In this document: in pieces, positions 8,506 to 17,533 of the stretch
Layout: each line of letters starts with the position of its first letter
Numbering within the stretch: position 1 is the stretch's first letter
From: an uncultured Peptostreptococcaceae bacterium
GTDB taxonomy: Bacteria; Bacillota; Clostridia; Peptostreptococcales; Anaerovoracaceae
Direction: 5' to 3'
DNA length: 59,059 nucleotides
NCBI GenBank assembly: GCA_949740445.1
Contig: CATJIF010000053.1
Location: forward strand, 1 to 59,059
Translations under genes and position numbers: made by a program
The notes under the pieces: model-generated
Databases searched by the model: none
The model's input: the letters and a program-made list of their open reading frames with translations, nothing else
Told to the model about the DNA's origin: nothing

Positions 8506-10458
8506 TCAGTAGTTGACGATCAGAACCTCCCTGCTTTCCCCTTTCTTTGTATTGTAACTGGCATTGGCATAGCTGTAATTCAGGTCGATGATCCGGTAGC
8601 GCGCAGCCCACGAAAGCGCGATTGCGTTTTCCCTGCCCTTGTGCGACAGCACGTTGGACAGCGCAAAGCGGATGCCGCGGCGGTCCGCTTCATCGAGATA
8701 CCGGTAAAGCTCCCGCTCCTGCGGTTCCTTCCAGTCCTGAAAACCGCGGTTGCCGTCGTTGTAGGTTCCCGTAGTAATAAAATAAGGCGGGTCGCAGTAT
8801 ATAAAATCCGCCGGGCCCAGCTGGTTCAGGTCGATATCCTTAAAGTCCCGATTGGTAAACTCCACCTGGATTTCCTTCAGCCTGTTTACAAATGCGATGA
8901 GATTCTTTCTCATATTGAGGGAAAACTGGCTCCGGTTTCGTCCAAAGGGGTTGTTGTATTCCAGGTCGTTGTTAAAGCGGAACTGGTAGTTGAAGGAGTA
9001 GCAGGTCAGCGTGTAGAGGTCCAGCGGGTCCTTCGTCTGGTTGTAGTCGTTGCGGAAGGCGATAAAGCCCGCTTCGTTTTGCTTGGACAGCCCGTACTGC
9101 GCGATTCTGCCCTCGATGTGCTCCAGTATGTCGGAAATGTCCCGCTCCTTCAATACCCGGAACAGCTCGATGATCTTGCTGTTGATGTCGTTGCACAGGA
9201 TGCGCTGCGCCTTTACGTTAATCGCCACGTTGCAGCCGCCGGAAAACAGATCGACAAACGTTCTGATCTGCCCCGGAAACCGGGGGATAATCTGCGGCAG
9301 CAGCTTATACTTTCCGCCGATGTAATTCATCGGACTTTTGATGTATTTTTTTTGATCCACCACCGGCTGCGCCTTCCCGCCACCCGCTGCGGTATCTAAA
9401 GTTACTGTGGTTTTCTTCGGAATGCGCTTTTTTATGTAGAACAGGTATTCGAAGAGGCATTCGGTCTTCTGCGTTTTTTTGCTCACGTACTGGCGGTAGG
9501 GGATTTTATATACCTGATAGGTATTCTTCCGCCCGCATTTTTTCAAAACCGCCTCGATTTCTTCCTCGCTCATCAGCCCGTCGGTGCTGTAGCTCATAAC
9601 AATATTCGAAAATTTCGCCTTCTGAATTAAGTCCTCGAAGGCATCTTTTACTTCGCCCCGGATGCAGAATCTGGATTTGAGCCCCTCGTAGGGCCGCATC
9701 CCCGTTACCCCGTAAATTTTGGGATTATCGTACTTCGATATCGTCTCCAGCAGATGATAATTGGGGGCGTACTGCCTCGTGTTATAGGGCGGATCTATGT
9801 ACAGAATATCCCCTTCGATCTCCCCGATCAGACGATTGGCATCTAAATTGTAGCTTTTGTTGCATCTGCGGTTGTCGGTAACCTCCAGCCGGGCCAGCTC
9901 CAGGCTCTTAAACGTCCTCTTATCCCAGCGTTTTAAATAGGCACCGTACGTTCCGGTAATGTTCGAAACCGAGGGCACGGCCTCGATCAGCCCTGCCAGC
10001 AGATAGTAATACTCCATCTCCGTAACCAGAGCCGCCTGCTTCCAGGTCTCGATGGTCTGCCGTATAAAATCAATTCTCAGCGCATTGCTCTCGGAGAGGT
10101 ACATGCGCTGACAGCCCTGGTTTGGCGCGTAGTTTTCCGCAATAAAGTACGAATTGCCGGCGCATTCTGCAGGCGGCACCGGCGTTTCTTCCAAAAAGGA
10201 GAAAGGCTCGGCGATCCCTGCCCGCCGCAGGCCGGCAAATTGGGGGATTTCGTTGTTTTCTATGGTTGCCTTCTGTATGACATAAGAAAAGTGCAGCGCA
10301 TCGTTGGAATGCACTTCGTACTTCGGCTTAAAATACCTGGCTACGATGCCCGTGCCGGAAAAGATATCGCAAAACACCCGTTCCCTTCCGGTGGTATTCT
10401 TTTTAATTACGGCGTCGATATGCTGCAACAGCGCCGCTTTGCTTCCGATAAATCTCAT
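8506..10458 (-). CDS. Two-domain adenine DNA methyltransferase (M.FokI-like)
   Basis: 650 residues from the ATG at 10458 (GAGGTG just upstream); an earlier in-frame ATG adds seven unlikely residues. Two complete alpha-type methyltransferase domains are fused. Domain 1 has the SAM motif DIFSGTGIV (about 31-39) and DPPYNTRQY (about 227). Domain 2 has DLFSGGCNV (about 406) and DPPYFITTGTYN (about 556). This is the M.FokI architecture, in which each domain methylates one strand of the asymmetric site GGATG/CATCC. It lies upstream of the endonuclease in the same operon, so protection is made first. Three GGATG sequences sit in its own leader. Confidence 0.93.
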   Translation of the reverse strand: MRFIGSKAALLQHIDAVIKKNTTGRERVFCDIFSGTGIVARYFKPKYEVHSNDALHFSYVIQKATIENNEIPQFAGLRRAGIAEPFSFLEETPVPPAECAGNSYFIAENYAPNQGCQRMYLSESNALRIDFIRQTIETWKQAALVTEMEYYYLLAGLIEAVPSVSNITGTYGAYLKRWDKRTFKSLELARLEVTDNRRCNKSYNLDANRLIGEIEGDILYIDPPYNTRQYAPNYHLLETISKYDNPKIYGVTGMRPYEGLKSRFCIRGEVKDAFEDLIQKAKFSNIVMSYSTDGLMSEEEIEAVLKKCGRKNTYQVYKIPYRQYVSKKTQKTECLFEYLFYIKKRIPKKTTVTLDTAAGGGKAQPVVDQKKYIKSPMNYIGGKYKLLPQIIPRFPGQIRTFVDLFSGGCNVAINVKAQRILCNDINSKIIELFRVLKERDISDILEHIEGRIAQYGLSKQNEAGFIAFRNDYNQTKDPLDLYTLTCYSFNYQFRFNNDLEYNNPFGRNRSQFSLNMRKNLIAFVNRLKEIQVEFTNRDFKDIDLNQLGPADFIYCDPPYFITTGTYNDGNRGFQDWKEPQERELYRYLDEADRRGIRFALSNVLSHKGRENAIALSWAARYRIIDLNYSYANASYNTKKGESREVLIVNY

Positions 10459-10471
10459 AGCGCACCTCGTA

Positions 10472-10507
10472 CATCCCAAAACATCCTTACGCTATAGCAT
10501 ACCATCC
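10472..10507 (-). promoter_or_regulatory. Three clustered GGATG sites in the methyltransferase leader
   Basis: On the minus strand GGATG occurs at 10507-10503, 10486-10482 and 10476-10472, all in one orientation within 36 bases directly upstream of the methyltransferase start. GGATG is the FokI recognition sequence. Methylation here could feed back on expression of the restriction-modification operon. The function is inferred; the clustering is visible. Confidence 0.4.
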
Positions 10508-10554
10508 GCACCCCCGGTAAGTCAACGCAGCAGGCGACAATTTTTTCAGCGCGC

Positions 10555-10599
10555 AAAAATCCCCCGGCCGCGGGCTGTGCCAGCCCACCGGGGGATTTT
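10555..10599 (-). terminator. Terminator of fhs
   Basis: AATCCCCCGG pairs with CCGGGGGATT, and an inner GGGCTG/CAGCCC stem lies between them. On the minus strand the hairpin is followed by ATTTTTGCG, fitting termination of fhs. A run of T is present on the other strand as well. Confidence 0.75.
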
Positions 10600-10684
10600 G
10601 ACCGCGCGCCATCCGCGCAGTCACCGCATGCTGATTTTCATAACTTTACTGTGGCCCCGCACGGTTTTGACAGCCTGTCCGCCG

Positions 10685-12361
10685 TTAAAACAGGCCGCTG
10701 ATCCTGCCGTTTTCGTCCACGTCGATCATTTCCGCCGCAGGCACCTTCGGCAGCCCCGGCATCGTCATAATGTCGCCGGTCAGCGCCACGATAAATCCCG
10801 CGCCGGCCGATACCTTCAGGCTGCGCACGGTAATGGTAAAGCCGCTTGGCGCTCCCAAAAGCGCCGGGTTATCGGAAAAGCTGTACTGCGTTTTTGCCAC
10901 GCAGATAGGAAGCCCGCCAAAGCCCAGCTGCGTCAGCTGCTGCGCCTGTTTCTTTGCCGCCGGGCTCAGCACTGCACCATCCGCCTTGTAAATCCTCGTG
11001 GCGATCTTTTCGAGCTTTTCTTCGATGGTATCGGAAAGATCGTAGCTGAATCGGAAGTCTTTTGGCTGTTCGCACAGCCGCACGACAGCCTGTGCCAGCG
11101 CCTCGCCGCCGGCACCGCCCTTGCCCCATACCTCGCTGAGCTCCACGTTGACGGAAAGCTTCTCGCATTCCTCGCGGATCAGTGCAAGCTCCGCTTCCGT
11201 ATCCATGGGGAAGCGGTTGATGGCGACCACTGCCGGAAGCCCGTACACCTTCGTGATGTTTTCGATGTGGCGCAGCAGGTTGGGCATGCCATTTTTCAGC
11301 GCCTCCAGGTTTTCCTGATTCAGCTCCGCCTTAGGCACGCCGCCGTGGTTTTTCAGCGCGCGGACCGTGGCGACAATCACCACTGCATCCGGCTGCAGGC
11401 CCGCCATGCGGCACTTGATATCCAAAAACTTCTCCGCGCCCAGATCAGCTCCAAAGCCCGCTTCCGTTACCACGTAATCCGCCATCTTCAGCGCGGTCTT
11501 CGTCGCCGTTACCGAATTGCAACCGTGGGCGATGTTGGCAAACGGGCCGCCGTGAATCAGGACCGGCGTGTGCTCCAATGTCTGCACCAGGTTGGGCTTG
11601 ATCGCATCCTTCAACAGCGCCGCCATGGCTCCCTGGGCTTTCAGCTGCCCGGCGGTTACCGGCCTGTCGTCGAAGGTATAGCCCACCACGATGTTGGCGA
11701 GGCGCTGCTTTAAATCCGCCACATCCTCGGCCAGGCAGAGGATGGCCATCACCTCGCTGGCTACCGTAATGTCGAAGGAATCCTCCCTGGGAACGCCGTT
11801 GGTCTTTCCGCCCAGGCCATCGGCCAGGAAGCGCAGCTGCCGGTCGTTCATATCCACACAGCGCCGCCACGTGATCTTGCGGTTGTCGATGCCCAGCGCA
11901 TTTCCCTGGTAGATGTGGTTGTCGATCATGGCCGAAAGCAGGTTGTTGGCCGCGCCGATGGCGTGAATGTCCCCCGTAAAGTGCAGGTTGATATCCTCCA
12001 TGGGAATGACCTGGGCGTAGCCGCCGCCGGCCGCGCCGCCCTTTAAGCCGAACACCGGCCCCAGAGAAGGTTCGCGCAGCGCGACCGTTACCTTCTTTCC
12101 GATGCGGGAAAGCCCGTCGGCAAGCCCTACGGTTGTTGTGGTCTTGCCCTCGCCTGCCGGCGTAGGCGTAATCGCCGTTACCAGAATCAACTTCCCGTCG
12201 GGGCAGTCTTTGCGCTCCTGCAGCAGGCGGCTGCTGAGCTTGGCCTTGTAGTTGCCGTAGAGCTCCACATAAGACAAATCTATGCCAGCCTGCTGTGCAA
12301 TCTGCGAAACCGGCAGGATCTCAGCCTCCTGGGCTATTTCAATGTCGCTTTTGAATTCCAT
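10685..12361 (-). CDS. fhs: Formate-tetrahydrofolate ligase
   Basis: 558 residues from [13 protein letters not shown] (ATG at 12361, GAGGG upstream), the usual length for Fhs; an upstream in-frame ATG adds 26 basic residues without a site. The family signature is clear: [19 protein letters not shown] (P-loop), [26 protein letters not shown] nucleotide-binding region, [21 protein letters not shown] and [14 protein letters not shown]. It makes 10-formyl-THF from formate, THF and ATP in the cytoplasm, feeding purine synthesis and one-carbon flow. It stands alone with its own promoter and terminator; no folD or other Wood-Ljungdahl gene lies beside it. Confidence 0.97.
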   Translation of the reverse strand: MEFKSDIEIAQEAEILPVSQIAQQAGIDLSYVELYGNYKAKLSSRLLQERKDCPDGKLILVTAITPTPAGEGKTTTTVGLADGLSRIGKKVTVALREPSLGPVFGLKGGAAGGGYAQVIPMEDINLHFTGDIHAIGAANNLLSAMIDNHIYQGNALGIDNRKITWRRCVDMNDRQLRFLADGLGGKTNGVPREDSFDITVASEVMAILCLAEDVADLKQRLANIVVGYTFDDRPVTAGQLKAQGAMAALLKDAIKPNLVQTLEHTPVLIHGGPFANIAHGCNSVTATKTALKMADYVVTEAGFGADLGAEKFLDIKCRMAGLQPDAVVIVATVRALKNHGGVPKAELNQENLEALKNGMPNLLRHIENITKVYGLPAVVAINRFPMDTEAELALIREECEKLSVNVELSEVWGKGGAGGEALAQAVVRLCEQPKDFRFSYDLSDTIEEKLEKIATRIYKADGAVLSPAAKKQAQQLTQLGFGGLPICVAKTQYSFSDNPALLGAPSGFTITVRSLKVSAGAGFIVALTGDIMTMPGLPKVPAAEMIDVDENGRISGLF

Positions 12362-12474
12362 AATCATTCCCTCTTTTCTTTCTGACCTGCGCCGCATCAG
12401 GCCTCTTTGGCTCTGCGGGCCGGATCGTTTTCTCATCAAACGGCCGCTGGGAAGTCATTTACAATCCCCACTTT

Positions 12475-12503
12475 ACCATAACGCCTTTTCCGGCATTTCA
12501 CAA
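12475..12503 (-). promoter_or_regulatory. fhs promoter
   Basis: Minus strand TTGTGA (12503-12498), 17 bases, TATGGT (12480-12475). It lies about 115 bases upstream of the fhs start. The rest of the 12362-12734 gap is AT-rich and holds the divergent promoter described next; no gene is seen. Confidence 0.5.
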
Positions 12504-12644
12504 GAGGATATTTCACATTTTATCTGCAATAATCGAACATTTCTATTTTATTCTTTGCTTTTTGCGAAAAAATTTGCAAAAAACACGAATTTCAATTCAC
12601 CCACCCATTCAGCGGACAGCGAACGGCTTTTTTCGTTTTCTCTG

Positions 12645-12673
12645 TTGAGCCCGGGCTTTGGCAATGGTATACT
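12645..12673 (+). promoter_or_regulatory. Promoter of the DUF815 ATPase gene
   Basis: TTGAGC (12645-12650), 17 bases, TATACT (12668-12673), about 60 bases upstream of the ATG at 12735. Confidence 0.6.
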
Positions 12674-12734
12674 TTGAGAAGCAAAAATATTTCGCACTGC
12701 GGCCGCCCGCCGCAAGAGGGAGGGAGTATTATCC

Positions 12735-13952
12735 ATGAACGACATGACAAAAAACGATATTTTGCGGCTTCGCACCCGGCTTTCCAGCCTGGCCATATTC
12801 CGGAACCTTCTGAAAAGCCCTGTGATGGAAGCCTTTCTTGCGCTGCTGTCTGACTGCGGGCAGGGCGATCCCGCAGCTGCTGTCAGCTGCTATTGCGACT
12901 TCGTTTCGCAGCTGTACCGGCATGGCGACAATTTCAGCGACTACCTTCTCAACTTTGTATTAGAAGACGAAAATTCCTACATGCTAGCCAAATGCACGGG
13001 GCGCAGCACCCGCGGTCCCATGGAGGAGGCTTTGGATTGCGAACTTTCATTGCTGCAGGAGCTCTGCGCCCTTGGCAGCGACCAGCTGAAACAGGCTATG
13101 GGCTACGACGGCTTTCTGCCCGGCTGGAACACCTCTTCGTTCGACCTTGGCGCCATTTACCACCGCCGCATCGCCGATATCCACACAAAGGGCTACGGTA
13201 TATTCGCCAAATACCACATGTTCGCCATCGACGACGGCCAGATCGTTCCCATCCGCCATCCCGACCCTCAGCGGTTAGACCAGCTGTCGGATTACGAGGC
13301 TGAGCGCAATAAGGTAATTAAAAATACGCAGGCGCTGCTGCAGGGCGGCCCTGCAAGCAACGTGCTTTTGTACGGCGATGCCGGAACGGGAAAAAGCTCC
13401 ACCGTCAAGGCCATCGTCAACGCCTATAAAGATCAGGGACTGCGCATGATCGAGGTAAAGAAAAAGCAGCTGTACCAGATTCCGGATATCGTAGAAGCGC
13501 TGTCCGCCAACCCGCTGAAATTTATCCTCTTTATCGACGATCTCAGCTTTACCGGAAACGACGACGATTTTGCCGCCTTAAAAGCCATTTTAGAGGGAAG
13601 CATCTCCGGCAAGAGCAGCAATCTTGCAATCTACGCCACCAGCAACCGCCGCCATCTGGTAAAAGAAACCATGACGGAGCGCAGCGGCGACGAGCTTCAC
13701 TTAAACGATACCATGCAGGAGCTGATGAGCCTGTCCGCCCGCTTTGGCCTGATTATCACCTATCAGCGCCCCGACAAGCAGGTCTATTGCAGCATCGTCC
13801 AGAACCTGGCAAAGCAGTACGGCATCGAAATGGATGCGCAGCTTCTTCTGCAGAGGGCGGAAGCCCACGCCATCCGCGCCAACGGCAGAAGTCCGCGCAC
13901 AGCGAAACAGTTTATCGAGCTCTTAAAAACCGGAATTATCCCTCAGCAATAG
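12735..13952 (+). CDS. DUF815 family ATP-binding protein
   Basis: 405 residues after a GGGAGGGAG site. An all-alpha N-terminal half of unknown role precedes a P-loop ATPase: Walker A GDAGTGKSS (214-222), Walker B FILFIDDLSF (about 256-265) and sensor region YATSNRRHLV. This is the DUF815 (AAA+-like) family found across bacteria; the cellular job is not known. The gene is probably monocistronic. Confidence 0.85.
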   Translation: MNDMTKNDILRLRTRLSSLAIFRNLLKSPVMEAFLALLSDCGQGDPAAAVSCYCDFVSQLYRHGDNFSDYLLNFVLEDENSYMLAKCTGRSTRGPMEEALDCELSLLQELCALGSDQLKQAMGYDGFLPGWNTSSFDLGAIYHRRIADIHTKGYGIFAKYHMFAIDDGQIVPIRHPDPQRLDQLSDYEAERNKVIKNTQALLQGGPASNVLLYGDAGTGKSSTVKAIVNAYKDQGLRMIEVKKKQLYQIPDIVEALSANPLKFILFIDDLSFTGNDDDFAALKAILEGSISGKSSNLAIYATSNRRHLVKETMTERSGDELHLNDTMQELMSLSARFGLIITYQRPDKQVYCSIVQNLAKQYGIEMDAQLLLQRAEAHAIRANGRSPRTAKQFIELLKTGIIPQQ

Positions 13953-14109
13953 CGCTTCGGAACTTTTTTCCTGCTTTCCCCGTCTTACAGATACTTGCAA
14001 TGTTTCAGTTACTTATGGTCTGTTCCCCCACCGATGCCCCTGCGTCCGCACCCTCGTGCGTTACGCCAGCGGCTTTCGCCTGGGGAAGCTGCCGGAAAGG
14101 AAGGCTCTT

Positions 14110-15207
14110 ATGAACGCAAAACATTCCGAATCTGCAAATGCTCTTAGCAAGCGCCGCCTTTTATGGCGTGCGGCACTGCCCTTACTTTTATGTCTCTGCC
14201 TGCTGGCCGGATGCGCAGGCGCCGGCGGCCACGATTACAACGGCGGTTCTGCGACAGAACCGGGCTCTGGCGACGGGGCTCTTTCGGAAAGCACAGACCA
14301 ATTCTATGACGTTGACATGGGCATGGGCGGCGGTGATGATTTCGAAGCGGGCATCGCCGCGCGGCCCTACGGCGACGACGTAAAGCTCATCCACAGGGCC
14401 AGCCTCTCCCTCGAAACCACGGAGTTCGACGAGACGGCAGCCAATCTCCGCCAGCTGATCGCAGACTGCGGCGGCTATTTTGAAAGCTCCAATGTGGATT
14501 CGGGCAGCTATCATACCTCGGGCTACCGCTACGGCTATTACATCGTCCGCATCCCCCAGGAAAACTACGATAAATTCTTAAACAGCGCCAACCAGATCTG
14601 CCACGTAACCAACTGCAGCCAGTCCACAGAGGATATCGGCCTCCAGTATTACGATATCGAATCGCAGATCCGCCTGCTGACCATCAAGCAGGAGCGCCTG
14701 TTGTCCCTGCTCGACCAGGCGACTAGTATGGAAGATATCATTCAGCTGGAAAACTCCCTGTCAGAAGTCCAATATCTATTAGAGGAAAACGCTAACCAGA
14801 GGAACCACTACGATAGTCTGATTTCCTATTCTACGATAGAAATCAGCCTGAATCAGGTGACGCGCCTCTCCGATGGAACGCCGGACCAGCGCACCTTTGG
14901 CCAGCAGCTCTCTTTAGCGCTGCGCCAAGGTCTGCAGAGCACCGCAGACAGCTGTTCTTCCCTGATCTTATTGATCGCCTACAACATAATCCCTCTCACT
15001 GTGTTTTTCATCGTACTGCTGCTGTTGCTGTCCTCGATGCGGCGCCGCCAATCGGGTAACACGCTGCGAGGCAAAAAACCCTTCCGCGGATTCTGCCAAG
15101 TGATAACAAAAGCAGACAGCCAGCAAGAAACACCGCCCGCAGACGGACAGAATAAACCGAGCGAACAGGGCACATCCGCCGGAGATTCTTCGGATATTCC
15201 GCACTAA
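14110..15207 (+). CDS. DUF4349 domain lipoprotein
   Basis: 365 residues from the ATG at 14110, which follows AAAGGAAGG. There is a lipoprotein signal peptide with the lipobox LLAGC. After a Gly/Ser/Asp-rich linker comes a DUF4349 domain (VKLIHRASLSLETTEFD, RIPQENYDKFL). A coiled-coil region follows (about residues 180-240, with IESQIRLLTIKQERLLSLL) and then one membrane segment near residue 300 (VFFIVLLLLLSSM). The protein would be tethered outside with a short cytoplasmic tail. Function unknown. The gene converges with the acetyltransferase. Confidence 0.85.
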   Translation: MNAKHSESANALSKRRLLWRAALPLLLCLCLLAGCAGAGGHDYNGGSATEPGSGDGALSESTDQFYDVDMGMGGGDDFEAGIAARPYGDDVKLIHRASLSLETTEFDETAANLRQLIADCGGYFESSNVDSGSYHTSGYRYGYYIVRIPQENYDKFLNSANQICHVTNCSQSTEDIGLQYYDIESQIRLLTIKQERLLSLLDQATSMEDIIQLENSLSEVQYLLEENANQRNHYDSLISYSTIEISLNQVTRLSDGTPDQRTFGQQLSLALRQGLQSTADSCSSLILLIAYNIIPLTVFFIVLLLLLSSMRRRQSGNTLRGKKPFRGFCQVITKADSQQETPPADGQNKPSEQGTSAGDSSDIPH

Positions 15208-15226
15208 AAGCCGTCGGATACGCGTT

Positions 15227-15967
15227 TTATTCCTCGCGCCAAAACCAGGCAACGTGCTCCCTGCACAGCTGGCAGCCCTGCTTTTGCAGCCAGTGCAGGG
15301 AGCGGAGATTTGTGGGCGCGACAAAGATCACCGCGCGGCTCTTCTTTTGCTCCATGCCCTGCAGCAACCGGCAAAGCAGCTGCGCTGCAAGTCCGCTGCC
15401 GCGCAGCTGCGGCTCGACATAAACCGGCCCCAGCTCCGCGCCGCAGTGCGTCATGGCAAACCCTACCGGCACATTGTTTTTTCGCGCCACGATGGCGGGC
15501 GCTGCTGCTGCCCGCCGTCCTATAAATTCTTCGTTTAGCTCCGGATGTTCGTATACGCGGAGCATCCAGGGGATGTCCGCTGCCTGCACCGGCGTAAACT
15601 CCACATCCGATTCCTCCGACCCGCCTTCAAAGCCCCGGGCAGAAAGCGTTCGGCTCTCCGGCGGAAGCAGCTGATAAAACAGTCCTCCCCGCAGCGGTGC
15701 TTCCATGGAAAGCGCTTGTTTAAGCATGCGCCCGTCGGTGAGAAGCGACAGCAGCATGCCGCTGCGCCCGCTGATCTTTCTGTAGAGAAACGCCAGCTCG
15801 TCGGGAGATTTCACCGCATACATATATTTTCCGTTTTCCACATCGCGCATCCGCACCGAACTACCGGCGATTTCCAGGTCGTCAGCCATGCCCTGCTCCA
15901 GCCTGTAAAGCATATAACTGTTTTGTTCCTCTTCTTGCAGCAGTAACTGCCTTGCTTTTTCTCTCAT
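15227..15967 (-). CDS. GNAT family N-acetyltransferase
   Basis: 246 residues; AAGGA lies nine bases before the ATG. The C-terminal half is a GNAT fold: GFAMTHCGAELGPVYVEPQLRGSGLAAQLLCRLL gives the acetyl-CoA loop (core LRGSGLA), followed by NLRSLHWLQKQGCQ. The first ~120 residues are a second domain typical of the longer GNAT proteins of Clostridia. Substrate unknown. It is convergent with the DUF4349 gene. Confidence 0.83.
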   Translation of the reverse strand: MREKARQLLLQEEEQNSYMLYRLEQGMADDLEIAGSSVRMRDVENGKYMYAVKSPDELAFLYRKISGRSGMLLSLLTDGRMLKQALSMEAPLRGGLFYQLLPPESRTLSARGFEGGSEESDVEFTPVQAADIPWMLRVYEHPELNEEFIGRRAAAAPAIVARKNNVPVGFAMTHCGAELGPVYVEPQLRGSGLAAQLLCRLLQGMEQKKSRAVIFVAPTNLRSLHWLQKQGCQLCREHVAWFWREE

Positions 15968-16349
15968 GCGTATGTTTCCTTTTCATTTCAGCACACTTGC
16001 AATACCTTCTTGTTTTACAGCGATCTTGCCTCTGTTTTATCCAGTCTATCACAGCCACCGCTGCTTTTCCATCTCAACCTTCGGCGGGTAACTGCAATGG
16101 CCTGAATAGCCTTTCTTTTCTGTTTTTTTGAAGAATTCCCCAATTTTCGAGGGCTTTTCGCATAAAGTAATTGACAACCATCCGGCGCTCAATGATATAA
16201 TATATTAGACTTTTGCCTTTTTCAAAGGCATTGACACGCAGAGTTTTTTCTGCATCGGCTGCCCTGTCCGGAATTGCTTTTTGCTGCTTTACCGAACGGG
16301 CTATGTAAGCGGTGAACAACCGCACAAAACAGTTAAAAAGGAGAAACAA
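15968..16349 (+). promoter_or_regulatory. Promoter and leader of the nucleoside operon
   Basis: TTGACA at 16171-16176 and TATAAT at 16196-16201 (19-base spacer, a little long; TGATAT at 16 bases is an alternative). The ~140-base leader has short hairpins (GCCTTT/AAAGGC near 16217, GCAGA/TCTGC near 16240). I do not recognise a purine riboswitch core in it. The left part of the gap holds the acetyltransferase upstream region and no gene. Confidence 0.55.
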
Positions 16350-17423
16350 ATGAAAAAATGGATTGCATTGATGCTGGCGATGGCTATGCTCCTGTGCACG
16401 ATGACCGGCTGCGGCGATTCCGGAGATCCCGGCAATAGCGACAACCCTGGCGGCGACGAAACAGAGGTAAAGAGAATTGCAGTGATCTGCGACCCTGTAG
16501 GCGTCAACCCCTTCCTCACCCAGATCGTGGACAAGTTCGAGGAGGTAAAGACTGCCGGTACTTACCCGATGGACTACAGCGTCGTCGAATGTGCGGACGA
16601 CACCGCGTGGTCGGAGAATATCCGCGCTTCCGTCGAAGAGGGCTACGACTTTATCCTGGTCGTCGGCTGGCAGGGAGCAGACCCGCTCAACGAGGTCGCT
16701 ACGCAGTTCCCCGATAAGGCGCAGTACGCCATCATCGACACCACCTGCGACAACGAAAATGTAAAATCCTACATCTTTAAACCGCAGGAAGCCGCCTATC
16801 TGATCGGCGTCGTTGCCGCCTCTGTCAGCGCTGATGCCGGAAAGCCCAACGGCCCCTTTGGCGGCGTTCACGCCAATCCTGGACAGGGCAGCTTCGAATG
16901 GCGCTGGGGTTATATGGAAGGCGCCAGAAGCGTCAATCCCGAGCTGACGATGGACGATTTCCTCTTCAACTACACCAAGTCCTACACCGATGCAGCTACC
17001 GCCAAGGAACTGGCTCTGCAGCAGGCAGCGCAGGGTTGCGTATTCATCAACGCTGCCTCCGCTGTTTCCGACTACGGCACGTTTGAAGCTGCTGCGGAAA
17101 AGAACTTCTACACCTCCGGTCAGGATGCTGACATGACCACACCCGACAACCCCAACATCATTACCTCGCAGGTAAAATACACGGGTGTTGTCGCTGAAAT
17201 GGCTATCGAAGAATTCTTCACCACCGGAATTCAGCCCGGCGTCGTTTCTCTGGGCCTGGCCGATAACGTTGTAGGCGCAGTCTACATCACCGACGACGGC
17301 GTCAATCCCAGAAACGCTGTTCTGACCGATGATATCGTCGCTGCTGCCCGTGCGGCTGCCGACAAAATCAAGAGTGGCGAACTGGTGCTGGAAGTTCCCT
17401 TAGAAGAGGATTACAGCTTCTAA
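16350..17423 (+). CDS. BMP family nucleoside-binding lipoprotein of ABC importer
   Basis: 357 residues from MKKWIALM (AAAAGGAG upstream). A lipoprotein signal peptide ends at lipobox MTGC, followed by a Gly/Asp-rich linker. The body is a PnrA/BmpA-type periplasmic-binding fold: RIAVICDPVGVNPFLTQ, DFILVVGWQGADPLNEV and YIFKPQEAAYLIGVVAASVS, with GWQ-type aromatic contacts to a nucleoside. The family binds purine nucleosides. It is the first gene of the nucleoside operon, and a hairpin after it would keep its transcript more abundant than the rest. Confidence 0.93.
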   Translation: MKKWIALMLAMAMLLCTMTGCGDSGDPGNSDNPGGDETEVKRIAVICDPVGVNPFLTQIVDKFEEVKTAGTYPMDYSVVECADDTAWSENIRASVEEGYDFILVVGWQGADPLNEVATQFPDKAQYAIIDTTCDNENVKSYIFKPQEAAYLIGVVAASVSADAGKPNGPFGGVHANPGQGSFEWRWGYMEGARSVNPELTMDDFLFNYTKSYTDAATAKELALQQAAQGCVFINAASAVSDYGTFEAAAEKNFYTSGQDADMTTPDNPNIITSQVKYTGVVAEMAIEEFFTTGIQPGVVSLGLADNVVGAVYITDDGVNPRNAVLTDDIVAAARAAADKIKSGELVLEVPLEEDYSF

Positions 17424-17439
17424 CCACAGTTGATTCCGG

Positions 17440-17479
17440 GGGCTGTCTCAGCATTTGAGACAGCCCTTGCTTTCTTTTT
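17440..17479 (+). terminator. Intercistronic terminator-like hairpin
   Basis: GGGCTGTCTCA (17440-17450) pairs perfectly with TGAGACAGCCC (17456-17466), followed by TTGCTTTCTTTTT. It lies between the binding-protein gene and the ATPase, a usual way to make more binding protein than membrane parts. Confidence 0.8.
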
Positions 17480-17533
17480 ACCGCTGTCTCCGCCCGGTGG
17501 GGGCAGCTGAAACCCCAGCAAAGTGAGGAGCGT

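Noticed and set aside
16200..16349. Purine riboswitch in front of the nucleoside operon
   Set aside because: The conserved three-way-junction sequences are not seen; only short simple hairpins occur.
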